Shown one piece after another: positions 55,291-64,000 of a DNA stretch of 64,000 nucleotides. The notes under the pieces are model-generated. The model had not been told where the DNA came from. It saw only the letters and a list, made by a program, of their open reading frames with translations, and did not search any database. Source of the stretch: Phylloscopus collybita. Taxonomy: Eukaryota; Chordata; Aves; Passeriformes; Phylloscopidae. The stretch is from assembly GCA_027886175.1 (NCBI GenBank), contig JAJNNQ010000023.1:11946001-12010000 (forward strand). Reading direction: 5' to 3'. The position numbers and the translations under genes are program-made. Numbering within the stretch: the first letter of the stretch is position 1; every line of letters begins with the position of its first letter.

Positions 55291-56638
55291 ATGCAGATGG
55301 ATTCAATCCGTGGCAGAGCACCCCATACTGGTGGAGGAGTTTCCCTCAAGAAGGTCAGTCCCTGTGTTTCTTTGCAGGGAAAGTGTAAATGGTGGCTCTG
55401 TTACAGCACTGTTCTTTGTCTTTATTTTTAGGATGTGACCTGGGGTATCGGCACTCAAGGCAAAGTGGGCAAGGTGAGCAGTGACCAGTGCAGAGAAGCG
55501 GCTGTTATTGCTGAGGTTTCAATTTCTGGTGCAACTCTAAGCATCCACTGTTGTGTTTATATTTTAGGGGATCCACTTGCAAGATGTCCCGGGCCCGGAG
55601 GCCTGTAACCAGGTGGGTGTTAGCTTAAGTCAGTCCCCATTTGTCTTTGCAGGGAAAGTGTAAATGGTGATATGTTACAGCATTGTTCTTTGTCTTTATT
55701 TTTAGGTGGTATGGCGGGATATCAGCAGTCAAGGTGAACTGGTGAAGGTGAGCAGTGACCAGTGCAGAGAAGCGGTTGTTATGGCTCAGGTTTCAATTTC
55801 TGTTGCAACTCTAAGCATCCACTGTTGTGTTTTTATTTTAGGCGGTCCACTTGGAAGATGTCCCGGGCCCGGATGCCTGTAACCAGGTGCGTGTAGAGCT
55901 GAAGTCAGTCCCCATTTGTCTTTGCAGGGAAAGTGTAAATGGTGATGTGTTACAGCATTGTTCTTTGTCTTTATTTTTAGGTGGTATGGTGGGATATCAG
56001 CAGTCAAGGTGAACTGGTGAAGGTGAGCATGACCAATGCAGAGAAACGTTTGTTATGGCTCAGGTTTCAATTTCTGATGCAACTCTAAGCATCCACTGTT
56101 GTGTTTTTATTTTAGGCGGTCCACTTGGAAGATGTCCCGGGCCCGGATGCCAGTGGCCAGGTGGGTGTAAGCTTAAGATATATGTGTGATTCCGTCCCGT
56201 CTGACTGGGGAGGTTGTGTTTGCACAGTCACTGAGCATGCTTTTTTGCTTTCTTTCCTTGCAGGTGCTGTCCCAGGCGTGCCAAAGAATAGTGGCTAGCA
56301 GGTGAGTTGGTGTCTAGGTGGGGTGACTCAAGCGAGCAGTGTGCAGCAGTTTGCTAAGACTGTACCTTTTCATTTTGCAGGTACCCTCTGGGCCATCTCT
56401 GGAGTCACATGAAGATTTGAGGTGAGCTGAGGTGGTGGTTTAGAGGAGCCCTAGGGATTATTCTTTTGTAGGGCAATTGTCACATATTCTGTTTTGTTGT
56501 CTTAGGTACCCTGATGAGGTGTCGAGCTGGTTTGGATATGGCAACACCGAAGCAGTCACAGCTATCTCAACATCCACGGTGCCAACGTGTTCTTTTGCAT
56601 CACAGATGGATTTTGTCCGCTCATCTTCAAAAAGATAA
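55291..56638 (+). CDS. Best-supported member of the micro-exon gene family (133 or 164 residues)
   Basis: Unrecognised protein. Exons: 55,291-55,353 (ATG; MQMDSIRGRAPHTGGGVSLK and K), 55,432-55,473 (DVTWGIGTQGKVGK), 55,568-55,612 (GIHLQDVPGPEACNQ), 55,706-55,747 (VVWRDISSQGELVK), 55,842-55,886 (AVHLEDVPGPDACNQ), 55,981-56,022 (VVWWDISSQGELVK), 56,116-56,160 (AVHLEDVPGPDASGQ) and 56,264-56,301 (VLSQACQRIVAS plus AG). The first seven are multiples of 3 and stop-free, all with GT-AG sites. Then either exon 56,381-56,421 is used and the protein ends HMKI (133 residues), or it is skipped and 56,506-56,638 adds YPDEVSSWFGYGNTEA to a TAA (164 residues). The 42+45-nt exon pair is a 275-bp tandem duplication. 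The start may lie further upstream. Function unknown. Confidence 0.5.
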
Positions 56639-57540
56639 GTTCTGGGGCCGGTGGTTGGGAGAAGGGGAAAAAGCTTTGCAATCACAGGAGGCAATTTAAA
56701 GTTAGCTTAGAGGAGAGGGCCTTAGTGGGATGGGCCCCTTGGAAGTGAAGGGAGAGGGTTTTATTTCAGCCTCACCAGAGCCTTTGCCGGGCAGGGCGGT
56801 TCCGAGTCATCTGCGCGTCCTAGCACGGTTTGCGTCGTCAGTCATCTTCAAGTCTCGACCGTCATCGTGGATGTTTTCGCCTGAGGAGGCCGCCTTTGGG
56901 TGCAGAGGTATCGTCACAGTCACTCCGCAGTCATCGCTTCTTTCTCTCAGGCCGTCCAGCTTCTCGAGCATCCTGCTAACAGCTTTGGCACTAATTTCTT
57001 GTAAGGAGTTCTGTTTAATCATCATGCTTTTGCCTTAGAGCTTTGTTTCCTTTGGCATCATCAGCCTCTGGCTCATCTTGTGCTAGGAATCTTGGGTCGA
57101 TAAGGTGGAGCTGCCAGGGAGTTTGAACTTGTGTCCGTTATGTAGTTTGTGTCCCTTGTCTTCTGTGTCGTAGGACTTCATTACATCTCGATGCTTTGTC
57201 GGCATCATTCTGGCCCGCTAGTCACGTCCTTTGCCGGATCATCCGTGTTCCGGCATCTTTACATTTTTACTTTTTGAGGCTAGCACATGGACACAAGGGG
57301 TTCTCATCCTTTTTCCTTTTCACCTTTTGTAGGGCATTCTTTTCATGTGCTGTTCTCTTGGTCTTGCATAGGGAGAGGATTATGTTCTCCTCGCATGACT
57401 GCAGTATTTCAGAAGGTTTTGTCTTCTCAAGGCATCTAGGTCTGGAGAATTAATATTCCAGAGAGTTATCTCAAGTTCTCACGTGCATTGTACCTGTCTT
57501 GGCTGGTATTGTGACTATGCCGCCTTATATTTTCTTCTGA
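56639..57540 (+). other. Non-coding part of the diverged unit
   Basis: About 56,640-56,800 follows 364-540 of unit copy 1 (gggaaaaagctttgcaatcacaggaggcaatttaaag; gagaggagagggcc). The rest shows no supported exon. Confidence 0.5.
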
Positions 57541-58790
57541 CTGTATTTTATTGTGCCTCTGCCACCTTGTATTTTATTGTGCCTCTGCCACCTTGTGTAC
57601 TCTGACTGTATTGTACTGTGCCTGTGTTGTACTGTGCCTGTGCCGCTTTACATTGTGGGTGCCTGTGCCACCTTACATTGTACTGTGCCTGTGCCGCCTT
57701 ACATTGTGTTGTGACTGTATTGTACTGTGCCTGTGCCGCCTTACATTGTGGGTGCCTGTGCCGCCTTACATTGTATTGTGACTGTATTGTACTGTGCCTG
57801 TGCCGCCTTACATTGTGGGTGCCTGTGCCGCCTTACATTGTACTGTGACTGTATTGTACTGTGCCTGTGCCGCCTTACATTGTGGGTGCCTGTGCCGCCT
57901 TACATTGTACTGTGACTGTATTGTACTGTGCCTGTGCCGCCTTACATTGTGGGTGCCTGTGCCGCCTTGCATTGTACTGTGACTGTATTGTACTGTGCCT
58001 GTGCCGCCTTACATTGTGGGTGCCTGTGCCGCCTTACATTGTATTGTGACTGTACTGTGACTATGCCGCCTTGTATTGTACTGTGACTGTACTGTGACTA
58101 TGCCGCCTTGTATTGTACTGTGACTGTACTGCCTTGTATTGTACTGTGACTGTATTGTACTGTGACTGTACTGCCTTGTATTGTACTGTGACTGTACTGT
58201 GACTATGCCGCCTTGTATTGTACTGTGACTGTACTGCCTTGTATTGTACTGTGACTGTATTGTACTGTGACTGTACTGCCTTGTAATGTGACTGTGTTGT
58301 ACTGTCAGTATGCTGCCTTGTATTGTACTGTGACTGTATTGTATTGTCAGTATGCTGTCTTGTACTGTGACTGTATTGTACTTTCAGTATGCTGCCTTGT
58401 ATTGTACTGTCAGTATGCTGCCTTGTATTGTACTGTGACTGTATTGTATTGTCAGTATGCTGTCTTGTACTGTGACTGTATTGTACTTTCAGTATGCTGC
58501 CTTGTATTGTACTGTCAGTATGCTGCCTTGTATTGTACTGTGACTGTACTGCCTTGTATTGTACTGTGACTGTATTGTACTGTGACTGTACTGCCTTGTA
58601 ATGTGACTGTGTTGTACTGTCAGTATGCTGCCTTGTATTGTACTGTGACTGTGTTGTATTGTCAGTATGCTGTCTTGTACTGTGACTGTATTGTACTTTC
58701 AGTATGCTGCCTTGTATTGTACTGTCACTATGCTGCCTTGTAGTGTACTGTGGCTGTATTGTACTGTCACTAGGCTGCCTTAGCATGTAG
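57541..58790. repeat. Minisatellite with 67-bp and shorter periods
   Basis: First part (about 57,600-58,050): a 67-bp unit, tgtgcctgtgccgccttac followed by attgtgggtgcctgtgccgccttacattg and tgactgtattgtac, about six copies. Second part (58,050-58,790): shorter mixed units of gtattgtactgtgactgta, ctgccttgt and cagtatgctg, with a duplicated block of about 290 bp (58,270-58,560 and 58,560-58,790). All open frames here (up to 251 codons) are by-products. Confidence 0.9.
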
Positions 58791-58931
58791 TCACAGTTAG
58801 CTAGAACAGTTGTCAAACTTTACAGTTATTCCCTTTTCTGTGTAGTTTTGGGCAGAAATGTGATGGGCCTAGAGTGTGGATAATGCCTAGCTGTCAGATA
58901 ATCACTTGCTGATCACCTCTTCTTGTGTTGC

Positions 58932-58950
58932 AGGTGCCGGAGGAAGATTA
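58932..58950 (+). other. Short exon-like segment after the minisatellite
   Basis: The acceptor cttcttgtgttgcag is followed by a frame VPEED and TAG. If joined in phase 0 to the family's exons it would be a very short terminal exon. Supported only by the splice-like site. Confidence 0.15.
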
Positions 58951-59107
58951 GTATCTCTGCGGTTGCTGATGCTACCTATTGTCCCAGAATCTACCATGTA
59001 AGCTGAAGAGTGTGACTCTGTCTGTCTGACAGTTTCTGTCTGCCTGTGTCTGCTTGTGTTTGTGTGTGTGTGTGTGCGCTGACTGGTGCTAACCCTGTGT
59101 GTATGTC

Positions 59108-59459
59108 TTTTGCCTTTCAGGTTTTTCAACTAATTTTTAAACTTAGAATAAAAAATCCCCAGCCGGGGGGGGTTTTTTTTTTTTTTCCCCCCGGCTGGGT
59201 TTTTTTTTTCCTCGGTCCCGGCCGGTCTGCGAGGCGACGTTCATCGCCAAAGTTTGGGTGCGGACCGTCTTGGGACCGGGGTTTTCGTCAGGCAGGACTT
59301 TTTTTTTGAGGCTCCCGGGAACCCCGTTCCCGAGGAGCGCCGCGAATGCGTGCCGATGGCTGGGGGTTAGCAGGGCGGTTGAGATGCGAGTGTGGGTGGC
59401 TTTGAGTGTAAGCTTAAGGAAGTGTGTGTGTTGACTGTTGCTAACCCTGTGTGTATGTC
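59108..59459 (+). repeat. 350-bp module 1 (acceptor, AATAAA, hairpin)
   Basis: Order: ttttgcctttcag|g acceptor-like site, AATAAA at about 59,147, then a hairpin at 59,158-59,199 with arms cccagccgggggg and ccccccggctggg around a run of about 14 T. A T-run, a G+C-rich stretch and a second hairpin CGGGAAC-ccc-GTTCCCG near 59,318 follow. Confidence 0.85.
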
Positions 59460-59808
59460 TTTTGCCTTTCAGGTTTTTCAACTAATTTTAAACTTAGAAT
59501 AAAAAATCCCCAGCCGGGGGGTTTTTTTTTTTTTTTCCCCCCGGCTGGGTTTTTTTTTCCTCGGTCCCGGCCGGTCTGCGAGGCGACGTTCATCGCCAAA
59601 GTTTGGGTGCGGACCGTCTTGGGACCGGGGTTTTCGTCAGGCAGGACTTTTTTTTTGAGGCTCCCGGGAACCCCGTTCCCGAGGAGCTCCGCGAATGCGT
59701 GCCGATGGCTGGGGGTTAGCAGGGCGGTTGAGATGCGAGTGTGGGTGGTTTTGAGTGTAAGCTTAAAGAAGTGTGTGTGTTGACTGTTGCTAACCCTGTG
59801 TGTATGTC
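59460..59808 (+). repeat. 350-bp module 2
   Basis: Same order as module 1; hairpin at 59,509-59,549. A one-base loss in taattttaaac distinguishes it. Confidence 0.85.
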
Positions 59809-60159
59809 TTTTGCCTTTCAGGTTTTTCAACTAATTTTTAAACTTAGAATAAAAAATCCCCAGCCGGGGGGTTTTTTTTTTTTTTTCCCCCCGGCTGGGT
59901 TTTTTTTTCCTCGGTCCCGGCCGGTCTGCGAGGCGACGTTCATCGCCAAAGTTTGGGTGCGGACCGTCTGGGGACCGGGGTTTTCGTCAGGCAGGACGAT
60001 TTTTTTTGAGGCTCCCGGGAACCCCGTTCCCGAGGAGCGCCGCGAATGCGTGCCGATGGCTGGGGGTTAGCAGGGCGGTTGAGATGCGAGTGTGGGTGGG
60101 TTTGAGTGTAAGCTTAAGGAAGTGTGTGCGTTGACTGTTGCTAACCCTGTGTGTATGCC
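59809..60159 (+). repeat. 350-bp module 3
   Basis: Same order; hairpin at 59,859-59,899. Downstream it has gacgattttttttgagg in place of gactttttttttgagg. Confidence 0.85.
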
Positions 60160-60470
60160 TTTTACCTTTCAGGTTTTTCAACTAATTTTTAAACTTAGAA
60201 TAAAAAATCCCCAGCCGGGGGGTTTTTTTTTTTTTTCCCCCCGGCTGGGTTTTTTTTTCCTCGGTCCCGGCCGGTCTGCGAGGCGACGTTCATCGCCAAA
60301 GTTTGGGTGCGGACCGTCTTGGGACCGGGGTTTTCGTCAGGCAGGACGATTTTTTTTGAGGCTCCCGGGAACCCTGTTCCCGAGGACCGCTGTGAATGCG
60401 TGCCAATCGCTGGGGGTTAGCAGGGTGGTTGAGATGAGAGGGAAGGTGAGTTTGTGTGTTAGCTGACGGA
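60160..60470 (+). repeat. 350-bp module 4, diverging at its end
   Basis: Same order; hairpin at 60,210-60,249. The second half drifts (gaggaccgctgtgaatgcgtgccaatcgc), and the sequence leaves the repeat near 60,440. Confidence 0.8.
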
Positions 60471-60839
60471 GGTGTGTGTTGTGGATGACTGCTATGTTTT
60501 GTGTGTGCTGCTGTTTTTTGGGTTTCTTGTAAGAATAAAACAAGTTGTAATGAACAGTTCAGAAGTAGAAAAATGGTTCTGTTGTGTCAATATATATCTG
60601 GCTTGTATTGTTCTGTATTTGCATTTACTGCTGAATTTCCATGTATTGCTCTATATGTTAGTTGGAGTTGTATCAGTGTATATATATAGGTTGCATTTGC
60701 AATTGCATTTGTGTACTTTGTTTCCATGTATATTGCTGATGTGTAAATAAAAAATTTCATTCAATAAAAATTGGTCCCCTAATCACCTTAATAAAGATAC
60801 ACCCCTCTCCCCCGCCCCCATTGGCTCCTGTCTTTTTTG
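60471..60839 (+). other. AT-rich sequence with several polyadenylation-like signals
   Basis: AATAAA occurs near 60,534 (agaataaaacaag), 60,747 (taaataaaaaatttc), 60,764 (caataaaaattgg) and 60,790 (taataaagatac). It could be the 3' end of a transcript from the preceding region. No coding frame has support. Confidence 0.4.
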
Positions 60840-61250
60840 GTGTCGAGTTATTTTTATTCACTCTCTTTCTTGCTTTCCCTCTCACTTTACTTCTTAGTCT
60901 TTTCCTCACTCTCCTTTTCTCTCTCTTACTTTATTTCTGTCTGTCTCTATGTCTAACTCTGTGGTTCTGTTTCTGGCTGTTTCTAGTTATGTCTCTCTCC
61001 TTCTAAGCTTATGTCTATTTCACTCTGTTTCAGGTAAGTTTGTCTGTTTCACTCTCCGTCTCCTGTGTATTTCACTCTAAATCTGTCATTTTCACTCTAA
61101 CTGTATTTCTGTCTATTTGTTTATCACTCTATTTCACTATATTTCTTTTCACTGTATTTCTCTTCATTTCCCTTTCACTCTAACTGTATTTCTCTTTATT
61201 TCCCTTTCACTCTAACTCTATTTCTCTCTATTTCTCTCTATTTCTCTTTG
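60840..61250. repeat. Pyrimidine-rich irregular repeat
   Basis: Irregular mixture of ctctttctctc, tttcactctaactgtatttct and similar phrases, a degenerate lead-in to the regular arrays that follow. Confidence 0.8.
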
Positions 61251-61980
61251 ACTGTCTTTGACTGTCTTTGACTGTCTTTGACTGTCTTTGACTGTCTTTG
61301 ACTGTCTTTGACTGTCTTTGACTGTCTTTGACTGTCTTTGACTGTCTTTGACTGTCTTTGACTGTCTTTGACTGTCTTTGACTGTCTTTGACTGTCTTTG
61401 ACTGTCTTTGACTGTCTTTGACTGTCTTTGACTGTCTTTGACTGTCTTTGACTGTCTTTGACTGTCTTTGACTGTCTTTGACTGTCTTTGACTGTCTTTG
61501 ACTGTCTTTGACTGTCTTTGACTGTCTTTGACTGTCTTTGACTGTCTTTGACTGTCTTTGACTGTCTTTGACTGTCTTTGACTGTCTTTGACTGTCTTTG
61601 ACTGTCTTTGACTGTCTTTGACTGTCTTTGACTGTCTTTGACTGTCTTTGACTGTCTTTGACTGTCTTTGACTGTCTTTGACTGTCTTTGACTGTCTTTG
61701 ACTGTCTTTGACTGTCTTTGACTGTCTTTGACTGTCTTTGACTGTCTTTGACTGTCTTTGACTGTCTTTGACTGTCTTTGACTGTCTTTGACTGTCTTTG
61801 ACTGTCTTTGACTGTCTTTGACTGTCTTTGACTGTCTTTGACTGTCTTTGACTGTCTTTGACTGTCTTTGACTGTCTTTGACTGTCTTTGACTGTCTTTG
61901 ACTGTCTTTGACTGTCTTTGACTGTCTTTGACTGTCTTTGACTGTCTTTGACTGTCTTTGACTGTCTTTGACTGTCTTTG
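61251..61980. repeat. Perfect decamer satellite, 73 copies of ACTGTCTTTG
   Basis: 730 bp of the same 10-mer with no mismatch that I can see. Ten is not a multiple of 3, so frames are read in turn. Confidence 0.97.
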
Positions 61981-62370
61981 ACTCTACTTCTCTTTGTCTC
62001 TATTTCACTCTACTTCTCTTTGTCTCTATTTCACTCTACTTCTCTTTGTCTCTATTTCACTCTACTTCTCTTTGTCTCTATTTCACTCTACTTCTCTTTG
62101 TCTCTATTTCACTCTACTTCTCTTTGTCTCTATTTCACTCTACTTCTCTTTGTCTCTATTTCACTCTACTTCTCTTTGTCTCTATTTCACTCTACTTCTC
62201 TTTGTCTCTATTTCACTCTACTTCTCTTTGTCTCTATTTCACTCTACTTCTCTTTGTCTCTATTTCACTCTACTTCTCTTTGTCTCTATTTCACTCTACT
62301 TCTCTTTGTCTCTATTTCACTCTACTTCTCTTTGTCTCTATTTCACTCTACTTCTCTTTGTCTCTATTTC
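61981..62370. repeat. 26-bp satellite, 15 perfect copies
   Basis: The unit is actctacttctctttgtct followed by ctattt and c; 15 x 26 = 390 bp fits exactly. Confidence 0.95.
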
Positions 62371-62838
62371 ACTCTACTTCTCTTTACTTCTCTTTGTCTC
62401 TATTTCACTCTACTTCTCTTTACTTCTCTTTGTCTCTATTTCACTCTACTTCTCTTTACTTCTCTTTGTCTCTATTTCACTCTACTTCTCTTTACTTCTC
62501 TTTGTCTCTATTTCACTCTACTTCTCTTTACTTCTCTTTGTCTCTATTTCACTCTACTTCTCTTTACTTCTCTTTGTCTCTATTTCACTCTACTTCTCTT
62601 TACTTCTCTTTGTCTCTATTTCACTCTACTTCTCTTTACTTCTCTTTGTCTCTATTTCACTCTACTTCTCTTTACTTCTCTTTGTCTCTATTTCACTCTA
62701 CTTCTCTTTACTTCTCTTTGTCTCTATTTCACTCTACTTCTCTTTACTTCTCTTTGTCTCTATTTCACTCTACTTCTCTTTACTTCTCTTTGTCTCTATT
62801 TCACTCTACTTCTCTTTACTTCTCTTTGTCTCTATTTC
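62371..62838. repeat. 36-bp satellite, 13 copies
   Basis: The 26-mer with a 10-bp internal duplication (ttacttctct): 13 x 36 = 468 bp. So the 36-mer array arose from the 26-mer and was then amplified as a block. Confidence 0.93.
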
Positions 62839-63826
62839 ACTCTACTTCTCTTTGTCTCTACTTGTCTCTATTTCACTCTACTTCTCTTTGTCTCTACTTG
62901 TCTCTATTTCACTCTACTTCTCTTTGTCTCTACTTGTCTCTATTTCACTCTACTTCTCTCTGTCTCTACTTGTCTCTATTTCACTCTACTTTTCTCTGTC
63001 TCTACTTCTCTCTATTTCACTCTACTTTTCTCTGTCTCTACTTGTCTCTATTTCACTCTACTTTTCTCTGTCTCTACTTCTCTCTATTTCACTCTACTTT
63101 TCTCTGTCTCTACTTCTCTCTATTTCACTCTACTTTTCTCTGTCTCTACTTCTCTCTATTTCACTCTACTTTTCTCTGTCTCTACTTCTCTCTATTTCAC
63201 TCTACTTTTCTCTGTCTCTACTTCTCTCTATTTCACTCTACTTTTCTCTGTCTCTACTTCTCTCTATTTCACTCTACTTCTCTCTGTCTCTACTTCTCTC
63301 TATTTCACTCTACTTCTCTCTGTCTCTACTTCTCTCTGTCTCTACTTCTCTCTGTCTCTATTTCACTTCTCTATTTCACTCTACTTCTCTCTGTCTCTAC
63401 TTCTCTCTGTCTCTATTTCACTTCTCTATTCCACTCTACTTCTCTCTGTCTCTACTTCTCTCTATTTCACTCTACTTCTCTCTGTCTCTACTTCTCTCTA
63501 TTTCACTCTACTTTTCTCTGTCTCTACTTCTCTCTATTTCACTCTACTTTTCTCTGTCTCTACTTCTCTCTATTTCACTCTACTTCTCTCTGTCTCTACT
63601 TCTCTCTATTTCACTCTACTTCTCTCTGTCTCTACTTCTCTATTTCACTCTACTTCTCTCTGTCTCTACTTCTCTCTGTCTCTATTTCACTTCTCTATTC
63701 CACTCTACTTCTCTCTGTCTCTACTTCTCTCTGTCTCTATTTCACTTCTCTATTCCACTCTACTTCTCTCTGTCTCTACTTCTCTCTATTTCACTCTACT
63801 TCTCTTTGTCTCTCTTTCACTCTAAC
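62839..63826. repeat. Variant 36-bp and mixed pyrimidine satellites
   Basis: Blocks of 36-mers with actctacttctctttgtct followed by ctacttgtctctatttc, then variants with tttctctgtc, then mixed units including a longer repeat with ctatttcacttctctattccac (63,350-63,770). The 615-651 codon open frames across 61.97-63.9 kb are by-products of stop-free repeats. Confidence 0.9.
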
Positions 63827-63881
63827 TTTATTTCTCTTCCTCTTTCTTCTTTTTCTCTCTATTTCTATTTCTAACTTTAAA

Positions 63882-63991
63882 GCAGCAGTAGGGCTTTTCA
63901 GGCGACCGGGGAGTAAATATTAAAAAAAAAAACTTTAACAATTGAAATAAAAATATCTACTCCCCGGTCGCCTGAAAACCCCTACTGCTGC
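63882..63991. repeat. Long inverted repeat (34-bp arms, 42-bp spacer)
   Basis: Arms at 63,882-63,915 and 63,958-63,991 are reverse complements with one mismatch (gggc against gggg), extended by a further imperfect 6 bp on the inner side. The arms are G+C-rich (caggcgaccggggagta); the spacer is A+T-rich. It lies 9 bp from the window end. Confidence 0.95.
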
Positions 63992-64000
63992 ACCGGACTT

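Noticed and set aside
58061..58816. 251-codon minus-strand frame rich in Gln, Ser and Thr
   Set aside because: By-product of the minisatellite; the mirror plus-strand frames are open too.
61968..63923. Three overlapping plus-strand frames of 615-651 codons
   Set aside because: Leu/Ser/Phe repeats generated by stop-free pyrimidine satellites; three frames at once cannot all be genes.

Overview
The window looks like a bird genome: a CR1-type LINE fragment lies at 46.5-47.8 kb, there are avian-style endogenous retroviruses (ERVs), and exons are tiny with short GT-AG introns. Most of the 64 kb is tandem repeat, ERV debris or segmental duplication. I see no bacterial-style genes, tRNA, rRNA or CRISPR array. 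Species and chromosome cannot be told from the sequence; the density of arrays and ERVs would suit an ampliconic or heterochromatic avian region (inference).

Layout. (1) 1-9.8 kb: four head-to-tail copies of a gene-like unit, two of 3,237 bp, one of 1,715 bp and one broken copy, with small exons encoding a possible protein of about 60 residues. (2) 9.8-24.5 kb: a 1.48-kb direct duplication brackets a 9.3-kb array of 72-bp monomers joined to the 5' half (LTR, primer-binding site, gag) of a minus-strand class II-like ERV. (3) 25.4-28.5 kb: a 43-bp palindromic minisatellite interrupted by five copies of a ~290-bp cassette. (4) 28.9-30.2 kb: a C-poor stretch that reads on the minus strand as RNase H and integrase with catalytic Asp/Glu codons turned to Asn/Lys and Trp codons to stops, the expected mark of G-to-A hyperediting. 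(5) 30.6-42.6 kb: one minus-strand ERV interrupted in gag by a younger relative; both have 5-bp target duplications and both lack reverse transcriptase. (6) 43-51.4 kb: diverged duplicated blocks around a CR1 fragment. (7) 51.4-59 kb: diverged relatives of the region 1 unit, including the best gene model in the window (55,291-56,638), with a 42-nt plus 45-nt exon pair present three times in tandem. (8) 59.1-60.5 kb: four ~350-bp modules, each with an acceptor-like site, AATAAA and a strong hairpin. (9) 60.8-63.9 kb: pyrimidine-rich satellites (73 perfect decamers, 15 26-mers, 13 36-mers), then a 34-bp inverted repeat at the end.

Strongest leads: the 72-bp array carries a near-consensus CTCF-like motif (or alternatively YY1-like) in most monomers; the 43-bp array carries a T-box half-site in nearly every unit; the hyperedited pol; and the micro-exon gene family. 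All motif calls were made by eye. ERVs and LINE are described as broken copies only.
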